A program made the translations under genes and the position numbers. Under the pieces are notes generated by a model, which saw only the letters and a program-made list of their open reading frames with translations, made no database searches and was not told where the DNA came from. This document shows, piece after piece, positions 44,395-52,788 of a DNA stretch of 64,000 nucleotides (the first letter of the stretch is position 1; every line of letters begins with the position of its first letter). Source of the DNA: Hymenobacter lucidus (GTDB lineage Bacteria; Bacteroidota; Bacteroidia; Cytophagales; Hymenobacteraceae); the NCBI RefSeq assembly GCF_020447265.1, contig NZ_JAJADR010000002.1, positions 434,001 through 498,000 on the forward strand, given 5' to 3'.

Positions 44395-45711
44395 ATGAAA
44401 CAACACAACTACCTCTCATCACTTCTGCTGGCTATTGCCATATGGCTGCTGCTTCCCGCGGTTGCTCAGGCACAATTCCGAATTCAAGAGGGCAAAGTCT
44501 ACAAACTCACGAATCGACATAGCGGGATGGTCCTTGAAATCGGAGGGGCCACGGGTGTACCCTTAACCCAAGGCGCCTATGCAAACCAATGGCCCTACAT
44601 AGGCACGGCCAATCAGCAGTGGCAGTTTAAGTATGATGGGCGCTATTGGCAAATCATTAACCGTGGCAGTGGCCAAGCACTGGAAATTGGCGGCGGTTAT
44701 CCCCAACCCTCCGGTGCGAAAGCAAATCAGTGGCCATACGTGAGCGGAGCTAGATCGGAACAATGGCTTTTCAGATCAGGGTCAGGGGTAGATAATATTT
44801 ATATATTTGGCACCACTGCAAGTACAGATCAGGTACTGGAGATCGGAGGTACCCCTGCGCAAAAAACGGCGGCTGGCACGTATGCCAATCAATGGACCTA
44901 CATAGCAGGGAATTACAGTCAGCAATGGATCGTGGAGGAGATACCTCAAATCTACGACTCAACAGTATTCCAGCTGCAAAACGTGGCGAGCAATAAAGTA
45001 CTGGAGATAGGCAATGCCAGCACTGTGGCAGGCAAACAAGCCCATCAATGGACCAATGTTACGCCAGCAACCTCGGTAGGCTTAGCCCATCAGCAGTGGT
45101 ATTTGCACTACATAGACGCAGGCGAGTATGTTATGGTAAACCGTTATAGCGGCTTGGCCCTTGAAGTGGAGTCATATGATAACGGAGCCAGAATAACCCA
45201 ACAACCTTACACGGGTTATTTTGACCAGCGATGGGAGTTGGTTCCCGCGTGTGTTGGCCCTGTCGCCTGCAATACCTACTACCTCAAAAACATCTTAACT
45301 CAGAAGGTGCTGGAGATAGGCGGTGGGCCATCTGTTTATTATAATGATGGGGCCGTCGCAAACCAGTGGGATTTCGCCTATACGGATAATCAGAAATGGA
45401 CTCTTATTTTCGATGCGGACGCGAGAGGAACGAATGGCGGCCACGTTTTAGCAACCGGCTCGAAAGCTTCCAAAGCCACGCAACAGGCACTCCAGCTGTA
45501 TCCCAACCCGGCTAGCAGCCAATTGACGCTGACCGTAGGCGGTTCGCACGAATTGGTTAGTGTAAAAATCACGGATGTACGCGGTGTTCTTACCACTGCC
45601 CGGTACCAAGGCAATGGACAAGTTGATGTAGCATCCTTAGCTCCCGGTCTGTATTTCGTGACCGTTTTTGATGGTAAGCAAGAGTACAAACAGAAGTTTG
45701 TCAAAGAGTAA
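44395..45711 (+). CDS. Secreted ricin-type lectin with T9SS sorting domain
   Basis: 438 aa; signal peptide LLLAIAIWLLLPAVAQA. Two to three RICIN beta-trefoil domains are marked by repeated LEIGG....QW motifs (MVLEIGGATG, QALEIGGGYP, QVLEIGGTPA, KVLEIGNAST, KVLEIGGGPS) and QQW/QRW. The last 75 residues are a type A T9SS domain (LYPNPASSQLTLTVGG...VKITDVRGVLTTARY...LAPGLYFVTVFDGKQEYKQKFVKE). It likely binds galactose-type glycans at the cell surface or outside. A cargo gene inside the island, intact and with its own terminator. Confidence 0.88.
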   Translation: MKQHNYLSSLLLAIAIWLLLPAVAQAQFRIQEGKVYKLTNRHSGMVLEIGGATGVPLTQGAYANQWPYIGTANQQWQFKYDGRYWQIINRGSGQALEIGGGYPQPSGAKANQWPYVSGARSEQWLFRSGSGVDNIYIFGTTASTDQVLEIGGTPAQKTAAGTYANQWTYIAGNYSQQWIVEEIPQIYDSTVFQLQNVASNKVLEIGNASTVAGKQAHQWTNVTPATSVGLAHQQWYLHYIDAGEYVMVNRYSGLALEVESYDNGARITQQPYTGYFDQRWELVPACVGPVACNTYYLKNILTQKVLEIGGGPSVYYNDGAVANQWDFAYTDNQKWTLIFDADARGTNGGHVLATGSKASKATQQALQLYPNPASSQLTLTVGGSHELVSVKITDVRGVLTTARYQGNGQVDVASLAPGLYFVTVFDGKQEYKQKFVKE

Positions 45712-45737
45712 GCGTTTATCTACCGTCAGGATACAAG

Positions 45738-45767
45738 AAGCCCCGGCCATCTGGCCGGGGCTTTTTT
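45738..45767. terminator. Terminator after the lectin gene
   Basis: AAGCCCCGGCCA (45738-45749) / TGGCCGGGGCTT (45752-45763) with a following T run. Confidence 0.85.
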
Positions 45768-45861
45768 CTTTCCCTACCCTATAGATTTTAGCTGGGCTTT
45801 ATTCCCTCAACAGAAGAAGCGATTCCCTTGCAAAGGCATACAGACTAAGATTAATGACATC

Positions 45862-45941
45862 CCGTGACGTTTTACCATATCTGTGCGACGTTTTGAAGCC
45901 ATGGCAGTTGCCGTGGCCTTTTGCTTGTGGTAGGTTACCGT
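45862..45941. repeat. Leader hairpin repeat, copy C
   Basis: CCCGTGACGTTTTACC...GCGACGTTTTGAAGCCATGGCAGTTGCCGTGGC hairpin, then TGTGGTAGGTTACCGT immediately before the ATG at 45942. Same layout as copies A and B. Confidence 0.7.
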
Positions 45942-46289
45942 ATGGCGCAGGATACCACAGAAAAGCTCTTACTTGAAGTTCGTCTCTCCAGCGAGCAGTT
46001 GAAGGCCGAGATGGACAAGGTGCGCGTTCAGCAACGCGGCCTGACCACCGATATTGAGGCCACCCGTGCCAGCCAGAAAGCCCTAACGGCCGACTATAAG
46101 GCCGGCAAGGTGTCGCAGGAGGAGTATGCCACGCAGGCCACGGCCCTGCGTGAGCAGCTGCGCGGCCAGACCAAAGAGCAGGCGGCGGCCAGCAAGCAGT
46201 TGGAGAATCTGGGCAAGGCCAGCGGCGACGCCGAGGGGAGGCGTTGTAGGATCTATGATTGGCCGAAGCGGATGCGTAGATTGGGATAA
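45942..46289 (+). pseudogene. Truncated tape-measure-like coiled-coil protein
   Basis: The ATG at 45942 opens a coiled coil (MAQDTTEKLLLEVRLSSEQL, EATRASQKALTADYKAGKVS, ATALREQLRGQTKEQAAASK) typical of phage tape-measure N-termini. After GKASGDAEG at about 46245 the sequence changes to RRCRIYDWPKRMRRLG and stops, while real tape-measure proteins run to many hundreds of residues. The breakpoint joins phage DNA to unrelated sequence. Confidence 0.7.
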
Positions 46290-46306
46290 CCTAAAACCAA
46301 TTTCAC

Positions 46307-46470
46307 ATGGAGCCTATTGTCCCACATACCCAACAACCAACGGCCGACTTTCAACTTAAGCTTGATCGAATCAACAGAGTGATTGCGGAGTTAAATAAAG
46401 AAACAGATAGAGGTATAGCAATATTAGCTGCTGCAATGCTGGATCAGAAGCTACAAGCCATGCAACTCTG
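46307..46470 (+). pseudogene. N-terminal fragment of an MltR/DUF4145-like protein
   Basis: From the ATG at 46307, LDRINRVIAELNKETDRGIAILAAAMLDQKL matches the ESDRG..L..AA.LD helix pattern of MltR-like/DUF4145 proteins found in defence and regulatory contexts. Past about 46460 the frame (WIKRSACVRWAM) loses coding character, and another gene fragment begins in a different frame. Confidence 0.45.
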
Positions 46471-47244
46471 GATCAAACGGAGCGCCTGCGTCAGATGGGC
46501 TATGGTCTGCCAAGTAGCGTTGACAATATCTTGTATAATGCTCCCCACGAAATCACCTTGGTCCTTCGTGACACCATTGAAAAAGGGAAGTACATTGATA
46601 TTATGGACTTCCCATATCCAGATAACTTGGTGGACGAAAATGGTCTCTTCTACGGTGAGATTGTAGCAACGCTGGTTACTAGCCCATACTTAGATGGCAC
46701 TCAAGGTCCAGAATATTGCCAGACAGATGTGATGCTGTCTATGGGCACTTATGACTCAATCAAAGAACGAGACCTAGAAATAGCGACTGTTCGTAACCCT
46801 TATGGGCGCAACAATCCTCACAATGTTCTGCTTAGTAGCCATTACCAAGCACGTTACAGAAAGGGACGCTCTAGCTCAGGCTTTTCATCTGAACGCCAGC
46901 TCCGAGATGAGTCGCTCAAGTATCACCCAGTTAAAAAGTACGCCGTTAATCTTCACGAGATGACTGAAGCGCATCGGATGCGTTCACTACCATCTGCTCG
47001 GAAATGGTATTTACAACTGAAGTCACTGGCCAACTACGCGGCTGAACAATTGTTGAGCAATGCAGAATTAGCTCAAGAATTCTGCTTGATCATAACCATT
47101 AGTGACCCACATAAGCAGCATGACATATATAGTGCGGTAACTCGAAACCTTGACCGTTTTAGCTTTCCTCACTCTAACATCAAGTTGCACAACGAAAACC
47201 GCATCGACCTGCGCAATTCATTTGGAGAAGACCATGAAGTTTAG
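46468..47244 (+). pseudogene. C-terminal part of a subtilisin-like (S8) peptidase
   Basis: An open frame from LDQTERLRQMGYGLPSSVDN to the stop at 47244. The (M)GYG.P..v.n.l....+.itLvl.d.i. pattern is what follows the catalytic Ser region in the large S8 peptidases that pair with AAA ATPases (IetS type). The tail carries KYHPVKKYAVNLHE and EFCLIITISDPHKQHDIYSAV, as expected of their C-terminal domain. The catalytic Asp, His and Ser regions are absent, so it is a remnant. The ATG at 46495 would allow a 249-aa product. Confidence 0.5.
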
Positions 47245-47323
47245 GCATAGCAACCTAATTCTAACGATAAAGCAGTCGAGACTCTCTGTATACATTCAGA
47301 CCGCATCTATTGTCAGTAAATAA

Positions 47324-47357
47324 AAAAAGCCCTTCCCAATTATGAGAAGGGCTTTTT
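47324..47357. terminator. Terminator after the S8 fragment
   Basis: AAAAAGCCCTTC (47324-47335) / GAAGGGCTTTTT (47346-47357). Confidence 0.8.
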
Positions 47358-47433
47358 AGTGGAACTGGGTTCCGTTCTACCTCTGCTGCTGATGTTGATA
47401 TTCCTGTAGTCGAATTGCGATGCTCATAACCCA

Positions 47434-47704
47434 GAACGCCTTCTTTACTTTCCTTTCTTTGAGCATCTAAATGCGATTTGGGCCAAGGACACCTTTCTGA
47501 CCACTCGCTGGGAGGAAAAGGACGCGGGGAATATTTACCACCTGGGCATCTTCTTGGCCGAGGAGTACTATGCCGGACACAAACGAGATGCTACGGACTC
47601 GGACGTTTACTAGCCGGGAGTACCTGCGCGACTACGCGGCGCATATCAAGCTAGATGACTTACTGATAGAGTGGAGCAACGCGAGAAATTTCTGCTGCAG
47701 ATAA
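47434..47704 (+). pseudogene. Fragmented gene, GC-rich remnant
   Basis: Two overlapping fragments read as one broken gene: RLLYFPFFEHLNAIWAKDTF...LAEEYYAGHKRDATDSDVY (47434-47613), and in another frame FTSREYLRDYAAHIKLDDLL (within 47570-47704). A single frameshift near 47605 would join them. Not recognised; composition matches the phage genes rather than the AT-rich surroundings. Confidence 0.4.
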
Positions 47705-47786
47705 ACTGCTACTCATGTTGGTAAATGATGGTATCAGTTGTGCTTTCGTGAACAGCTGATTTAGTCTTGATTATGATTTTTTCTGT

Positions 47787-47978
47787 TTATGTGTCTTTAT
47801 TTTTATCCTGATTTACCGACTTTCTACCCACCACTATTGTCATTATCAAGGCCAAGATGAAGAAAACTATTTGCAATCTCCATGGAAAAATTACATTTTT
47901 GCTATATATATTCGTATCCGATTTCGCTATGTTCCTTGTTAGAGCGTGAAGCATCCAAATACCGCAGAAGATAGCCAA
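47787..47978 (-). CDS. Small AT-rich membrane protein, uncertain
   Basis: 63 aa with two hydrophobic stretches (MAIFCGIWMLHAL, LQIVFFILALIMTIVV) and a charged tail (GRKSVNQDKNKDT). AT-rich unlike the core genome. It could be a real two-span protein of mobile origin or a chance ORF. The sequence upstream on the same strand (48000-48100) is also hydrophobic in character, so it may be the end of a longer broken gene. Confidence 0.35.
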   Translation of the reverse strand: MAIFCGIWMLHALTRNIAKSDTNIYSKNVIFPWRLQIVFFILALIMTIVVGRKSVNQDKNKDT

Positions 47979-48591
47979 TAAGAACAGTATCCATGTCGTG
48001 ATTATAAAGCCTGATGACTCGTTTTTTAACTCGTTGCCTGCTAGGGTAACCGAAACGGCAATAATTGCTGTACTAAGAGAAATAATTTGCTTAGCAGCAT
48101 CCGCGGCAAGTCATAGGCCTTGCGTTGATCTTCATTCATCTCTCGGCTCATCAGCAGATAGGAGGTAATGGACATAACTTTTTTAGTACATCGCCGAAAG
48201 CAGAGGCATTCACGATGCTTTGCCCGTTTCGAACCGCAGTTGTTTCAAGCTCGTCCAGAAATGTTATAACATTTCTGGACGAGCTGATACTCGTCTACTC
48301 CAGAGCCTGCGGTTACAAACCCTGTTACCTCATCTCTATCGGCGAGGTACCTTTCTGGGTTACGCGATAATGTATTGTTATTAACAATCGCTTCATCAAT
48401 TAGATAAATTATTTCTAATGAGAACGGAAGCGATCTGTTTTTGATCGACTGATTAGCAAATGTTCGAATCTCGTTTATGGACATTGTATTGGTATATAAA
48501 AAGTCTGAATCAAGTAGAGCAAATGAAATACAGATGTAGAGTAGTCCCCTATAGGGATCAAATGTTTTACCTATGTTTTACCACTTAACTT
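47979..48591. other. AT-rich right part of the island
   Basis: No convincing intact gene. A leftward fragment (MSITSYLLMSREMNEDQRKA) ends near 48045 and a leftward 79-aa ORF spans 48245-48484 (MSINEIRTFANQSIKNRSLP). The palindrome at 48248-48285 overlaps the end of that ORF, so it is probably interrupted. Confidence 0.4.
48248..48285. repeat. Perfect 38-bp palindrome without spacer
   Basis: AGCTCGTCCAGAAATGTTA (48248-48266) is followed directly by its exact reverse complement (48267-48285). The word GTCCAGAAATG.CATTTCTGGAC looks like back-to-back copies of one end of a mobile element or a dimer-binding site. Confidence 0.7.
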
Positions 48592-48628
48592 AAAAAAGCC
48601 TCTCCAGGTGTTTTGGAGAGGCTTTTTT
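48592..48628. terminator. Terminator between the island and the tRNA gene
   Basis: AAAAAAGCCTCTCCA (48592-48606) / TGGAGAGGCTTTTTT (48614-48628). It lies 11 bases past the tRNA 3' end and can terminate it. Confidence 0.85.
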
Positions 48629-48639
48629 AACACTATATG

Positions 48640-48713
48640 TGGGCCCAACTGGAATCGAACCAGTGACCTGCTGATTATGAGTCAGCTGCTCTAACCGATT
48701 GAGCTATAGGCCC
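48640..48713 (-). tRNA. tRNA with CAT anticodon (Ile2-lysidine or Met)
   Basis: Leftward 74-nt cloverleaf: acceptor GGGCCTA/TGGGCCC, D arm GCTC...GAGC, anticodon stem-loop GCTGA CTCATAA TCAGC (anticodon at 48677-48679), T arm ACTGG TTCGATT CCAGT, discriminator A; CCA not encoded. Choosing between elongator tRNA-Met and the TilS-modified tRNA-Ile2 needs identity-element scoring. Its 3' end faces the accessory island. Confidence 0.93.
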
Positions 48714-48844
48714 TGCTCAAAACCGTCGTTAGTTGGTTTCGGCAGCGCAAACTTCGAAGTTTACGGCCGGATTTCCAATTCTTAAATGGCGACAGTCGGC
48801 GGCCAGTCCTTAGGGTGGCGGGCTGAGCGGTGGTACTCAACTAT

Positions 48845-49501
48845 ATGACTGGCAAAAAGCCCAACCTGCTCTTCGATTTCGGAGGCGTTATTATCAACAT
48901 CGACTACCAGCTGACGCTGGAGGCCATGCGGACACTGAGCCAAGCGGATAGCACCATCGAGTTCAATCAGCAAAACCAGGCCGAGCTGTTTGACCTGCTG
49001 GAAACCGGCCGACTGACTCCGGCGGAATTTCGGGCGGGACTGCGCCGGCACTATGCCCTACACGAGGCCTCTGATGAGGCCCTGGATGCGGCCTGGAACG
49101 CCATGTTGCTCGACGTGCCGGCCGAGCGGCTGGCCTTTATTGCCGAACTGCGCGCTCAGGGTCACCATACGGCGCTGCTCAGCAACACCAACCAGATTCA
49201 CATCCAGGAAATAAACCGGCGGCTGCAGGCGCAGTATGGGCTGCGCCACGGCATTGCCGACTGCCTCGACCGGGTGTTCTATTCCCAGGAAGTAGGCCTG
49301 CGCAAGCCTGGCCCGGAGATATTCGCGCATGCCCTACGGGAAATGAACTGGAAAGCGGCCGAAACTCTTTTTATTGAGGATAGTTTTCAGCACATCGAAA
49401 CGGCCCAACGGCTGGGACTGCACACGCTGTTTCTGGCCCCGCCCCTCACGCTCACCGACGCCCTTCCCGCTGCCATCCGTGCCTTCTCTTCCCCTGCCTG
49501 A
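48845..49501 (+). CDS. HAD-superfamily hydrolase (YihX-like)
   Basis: 218 aa from the ATG at 48845 (MTGKKPNLLFDFGGVI). HAD motif I is LLFDFGGVIINID (nucleophile Asp), motif II ALLSNTN, motif III Lys in EVGLRKPGPEIF, and motif IV LFIEDSFQHIE. The DFGGVI variant and small helical cap match the alpha-D-glucose-1-phosphate phosphatase/YihX group. Substrate not certain. The downstream M50 gene overlaps its end. Confidence 0.9.
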   Translation: MTGKKPNLLFDFGGVIINIDYQLTLEAMRTLSQADSTIEFNQQNQAELFDLLETGRLTPAEFRAGLRRHYALHEASDEALDAAWNAMLLDVPAERLAFIAELRAQGHHTALLSNTNQIHIQEINRRLQAQYGLRHGIADCLDRVFYSQEVGLRKPGPEIFAHALREMNWKAAETLFIEDSFQHIETAQRLGLHTLFLAPPLTLTDALPAAIRAFSSPA

Positions 49502-50702
49502 CGCACCTGCTCCCGAAGCCCCTGCGGAAATTGATTTTGACCGGTACGAACGTCCCGAGCCGCCGCGTTGGCGCGTGTATTCGCTGCACCTGCTGCTGTT
49601 TCTCATCACCCTAACGACCACCACCCTGGCCGGGGCGGAGTGGATAACGGGGCGTCCCTTTTTTGTGCGGCAGGATGCACTGCAAGGCGAACTTTTCCGG
49701 CTCACCGGCTGGTTTACGCAACGCGAGATTCTGCGGGGGCTCTGGTTTTCGCTGCCGTTTCTAGGCGTGCTTACGGTACACGAGTTCGGGCACTACTTCA
49801 CGGCCCGCCACTACAAGGTGCGGGCTACGCTGCCCTACTACATTCCGTTTTTCACCGGCTTTTTCAATACTATCGGCACCTTCGGGGCGGTTATCCGCAT
49901 CAAGGACCGCATCTTTTCCCGCAAGGAATTTTTCGATATCGGCTTGGCCGGACCGCTGGCGGGTTTTCTGGTGGCCGTGCCGGTACTCATCTACGGCTTC
50001 ACCCACCTGCCGCCCTGGGACTACGTGTTCCAGATTCACCCGGAGTACCGCGCCTACGGGGCCGACTACGCCCGGCACGTGTATGACGGCAGCGCGGGCG
50101 GCCTTACGCTCAACCACCCGCTGCTGTACAAGCTGCTCGAACAATGGTTTGCCGACCCCACGCGCCTGCCCCACCCCAACGAGCTGATGCACTACCCGGT
50201 GCTGCTGGCCGGGTCGCTGGCCTTGTTTTTCACGGCGCTCAACCTGTTGCCCATCGGCCAGCTCGACGGCGGCCACATTCTCTACGGCCTGCTGGGCTTT
50301 CAGCGCTTCAACCGGCTGTCGGTGGTGTTCTTTGTGAGCTTTATCTTTTACGCGGGCCTGGGCATCTTTACCCTGCATAGCTCCTGGGAAACCTGGCTCT
50401 ACGGCGGCGTGCCGTATGCCCTCTACCTGTTCGTGGTGTTTCGGCGGGTGGTGCCCACCAAGCGGCGTACGGTGTTGCTGGGCCTGAGCGTGGTGGCGGC
50501 GCAGCTGGCACTCACGCTGGCCGTGCCCGGCATTGAGGGCAACCCCGGCTGGCTCGTGTTCGGCTTGCTGCTGGGTCGCTTTATGGGCATCTTCCATCCG
50601 CCCGCGCCCGATGAGCGGTCGTTAAGTTTGGGCCGTAAGGTGCTGGGCTGGGTGATGCTCGCTATTTTTGTCCTCTGCTTTTCTCCCTCGCCCTTCGGGT
50701 GA
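49479..50702 (+). CDS. M50-family site-2 protease
   Basis: 407 aa from the GTG at 49479, in frame and overlapping the HAD gene by 23 bases. The ATG at 49374 would add 35 Pro/Arg-rich residues coded inside the HAD gene. Multi-pass membrane protein. The zinc site is HEFGHYF in a membrane helix, and the second motif is LNLLPIGQLDGGHILYG with the Asp ligand (LDGG). Rhomboid-like intramembrane cleavage of anti-sigma factors or membrane peptides is the family role. Translational coupling to the HAD gene. Confidence 0.9.
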   Translation: MPSLPLPDAPAPEAPAEIDFDRYERPEPPRWRVYSLHLLLFLITLTTTTLAGAEWITGRPFFVRQDALQGELFRLTGWFTQREILRGLWFSLPFLGVLTVHEFGHYFTARHYKVRATLPYYIPFFTGFFNTIGTFGAVIRIKDRIFSRKEFFDIGLAGPLAGFLVAVPVLIYGFTHLPPWDYVFQIHPEYRAYGADYARHVYDGSAGGLTLNHPLLYKLLEQWFADPTRLPHPNELMHYPVLLAGSLALFFTALNLLPIGQLDGGHILYGLLGFQRFNRLSVVFFVSFIFYAGLGIFTLHSSWETWLYGGVPYALYLFVVFRRVVPTKRRTVLLGLSVVAAQLALTLAVPGIEGNPGWLVFGLLLGRFMGIFHPPAPDERSLSLGRKVLGWVMLAIFVLCFSPSPFG

Positions 50703-50738
50703 TTTTTTAGGCCGGCCCGAGGCCGGAATTATCGTTCT

Positions 50739-51374
50739 ATGTTTTTCGAACAACGTCAACTCACGCGCGTTACGCAGCTTGCCCTGCGGCCACACGGCCT
50801 ATACGTCTGCGAGCGGACCCGCCGCGGCACCAAGCTTCTGGAATTTGAAATGCCCTACGAGGAAGTGCTGCCCGTGCGCGTGGAGCGCACCACCAGCACG
50901 CCCCAGCTCAAATGGGTGCCCCTAACCTTTCTCTGGCTAGCTTCCTATGCCCTGCAGCACAGCGGCAAGCACGTGGCGGGCATTACCAATACAGAGTGGG
51001 CAGTAGCCTTCGGCGTGGGCCTTCTGCTGGTGGCAGTTTACCTCTATGGCCAGAACAACTGGTGGCGGCATTTCAACCTGGGCACCTCCCGCGCCTCTAT
51101 CCAGCTGGCTGACCGGAGCAGCCAGCGCAACGAGCTGAACAACTTCGCCGAGGCCCTTGAACAGCGCAGCAAGGCTTACCTCAAGGAGCATTACGCAGCT
51201 GTCAATCCGCTGGGCATCATCGAGCCCCAGCTGCAGCGCCTGCACTGGCTGCGGCATCTCGACGTGGTGAGTGAGGCCGAGGCCCGTGCTCTGGCCACGC
51301 GCCTGACTGGGCAGGTGCCCACCGCGCCGCTCATCAGCATGGGCCAGACGCTGGAGCCGCCGTACGTGAATTAG
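50739..51374 (+). CDS. Membrane-associated protein of unknown function
   Basis: 211 aa. N-terminal beta-strand region (LALRPHGLYVCERTRRGTKLLEFEMP), two central membrane helices (WVPLTFLWLASYALQ, WAVAFGVGLLLVAVYLYG) and a C-terminal charged helical part. The PH-like N-terminus followed by a hairpin in the membrane resembles small bacterial PH/YdbT-type proteins. It lies 36 bases after the M50 protease, probably in the same operon. Confidence 0.65.
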   Translation: MFFEQRQLTRVTQLALRPHGLYVCERTRRGTKLLEFEMPYEEVLPVRVERTTSTPQLKWVPLTFLWLASYALQHSGKHVAGITNTEWAVAFGVGLLLVAVYLYGQNNWWRHFNLGTSRASIQLADRSSQRNELNNFAEALEQRSKAYLKEHYAAVNPLGIIEPQLQRLHWLRHLDVVSEAEARALATRLTGQVPTAPLISMGQTLEPPYVN

Positions 51375-51389
51375 AGGAACTGTTATTTC

Positions 51390-51432
51390 ATAGAAAAGGC
51401 CCGCCGTACTCATTACGGCGGGCCTTTTCTAT
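51390..51432. terminator. Terminator, 19-bp arms
   Basis: ATAGAAAAGGCCCGCCGTA (51390-51408) / complement 51414-51432; serves the preceding gene and convergent pgk. Confidence 0.88.
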
Positions 51433-51445
51433 GGAATAAACGGGA

Positions 51446-52642
51446 TTAACGGCCTTCCAGAGCGGCTACGCCGGGCAGTTCTTTGCCTTCCATATACTCC
51501 AGCAGCGCGCCGCCGCCGGTCGAAATGTAGGATACCCGGTCGGTGAAGCCCATCTGGTTGACGGCCGCGGCCGAGTCGCCGCCGCCGATGAGGCTGAAGG
51601 CGCCGGCGGCCGTAGCATCGGCAATGGCGCGGGCCACAAACTCGGTGCCCACCGAGAAGTTGCTCATCTCAAACACGCCCATCGGACCGTTCCAGAGGAT
51701 GGTTTTCGACTGGCGGATGATGTCGGCGAAGGTTTCGCGCGACTCGGGGCCGATGTCGAGACCCATCCAGCCGGTGGGAATGCTCAGATTGCCGGCCACG
51801 TCGATGTCGGCATCGTTGGCAAACTTGTTGGCAATGATGCTATCCACGGGCAGCACCAGCTGCACGCCTTTGGCTTTGGCTTTCTCGATGAGGCTGGCAG
51901 CCAGCTCTACCTTATCGGCTTCGAGCAGGGAGCTGCCGATGCTGCCACCCTGGGCCACGGCAAAGGTGTAGGCCATGCCGCCACCGATGAGCAGGTAGTC
52001 GACTTTATCGAGCAGCTGCTCAATGATGAGGATTTTGTCGGAAATCTTGGCCCCACCCATGATGGCCGTAAAGGGGTGCTCGGGGTTGGTGAGCACCTTG
52101 TGGGCATTGTCTAGCTCGCTCTGCATGAGGTAGCCGGCAATGCGGTTTTCGGGCGTAAAATACTGGGCCATAACGGCCGTGGAAGCGTGCTTGCGGTGCG
52201 CGGCCCCGAAGGCGTCGTTTACGTACACGTCGCCGAGTTGGCTAAGCTTTTCGGCAAAAGCCGCGTCGCCTTTTTCTTCCTCGGCATGAAAACGCAGGTT
52301 GTCGAGGAGCAGGATTTCGCCGGGCTGCAGCGCGGCCGCGGCCTGGGCCGCTTCCTGCCCGATAACGTCGCCGCCGAACTTAACGGGGGTGCCGTACTCC
52401 TGCCCGAGGCGTGAAACGAGGTTGCGGAGCGAGTTTTTCTCGTCGGGGCCACCTTTGGGCCGGCCCATGTGCGAGAGCAGCACCACGGCGCCACCGTCGG
52501 CCAGAATCTTCTTGATAGTGGGCGTGGCCATCCGGATGCGGGTGTCATCGGTGATGTGCAGGGCCGAGTCGAGCGGCACGTTGAAATCGACGCGCACCAC
52601 GGCCCGCTTGCCGGCGAAGTTGTACTGATCCAGAGTTTTCAT
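51446..52642 (-). CDS. pgk: Phosphoglycerate kinase
   Basis: 398 aa from the ATG at 52642 (MKTLDQYNFAGKRAVVRVDF); a longer frame to 52813 is noncoding. RVDFNVPLD is the N-domain phosphoglycerate loop, LLSHMGRPKG the conserved substrate motif. AFGAAHRKHAS, AIMGGAKISDK and the C-terminal nucleotide site (WNGPMGVFE, GGGDSAAA) are all intact. Catalyses 1,3-bisphosphoglycerate + ADP to 3-phosphoglycerate + ATP in glycolysis. Its upstream region is shared with the divergent ddl gene and filled with hairpins. Confidence 0.97.
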   Translation of the reverse strand: MKTLDQYNFAGKRAVVRVDFNVPLDSALHITDDTRIRMATPTIKKILADGGAVVLLSHMGRPKGGPDEKNSLRNLVSRLGQEYGTPVKFGGDVIGQEAAQAAAALQPGEILLLDNLRFHAEEEKGDAAFAEKLSQLGDVYVNDAFGAAHRKHASTAVMAQYFTPENRIAGYLMQSELDNAHKVLTNPEHPFTAIMGGAKISDKILIIEQLLDKVDYLLIGGGMAYTFAVAQGGSIGSSLLEADKVELAASLIEKAKAKGVQLVLPVDSIIANKFANDADIDVAGNLSIPTGWMGLDIGPESRETFADIIRQSKTILWNGPMGVFEMSNFSVGTEFVARAIADATAAGAFSLIGGGDSAAAVNQMGFTDRVSYISTGGGALLEYMEGKELPGVAALEGR

Positions 52643-52788
52643 GGAAAAGAATAGGGTTGGAAGAGGTCTTACTACGGGCGAATGTAAGCAGAGGCGGCGG
52701 GTTGTGGCGGCTCCCAGCCCGGATTTGCGGCAGAAACCGCCCCGGTATCTTCTCCAAACGGCTTTTCGCGGGCCAAAACAGGCTGGGA
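52643..52788. other. Promoter region of pgk
   Basis: Short noncoding stretch directly upstream of the leftward pgk start. No consensus promoter was recognised with confidence. Confidence 0.3.

Noticed and set aside
49374..49478. ATG start of the M50 protease at 49374
   Set aside because: Those codons lie inside the HAD gene in another frame and encode Pro/Arg-rich sequence. The GTG at 49479 fits the short overlap better.
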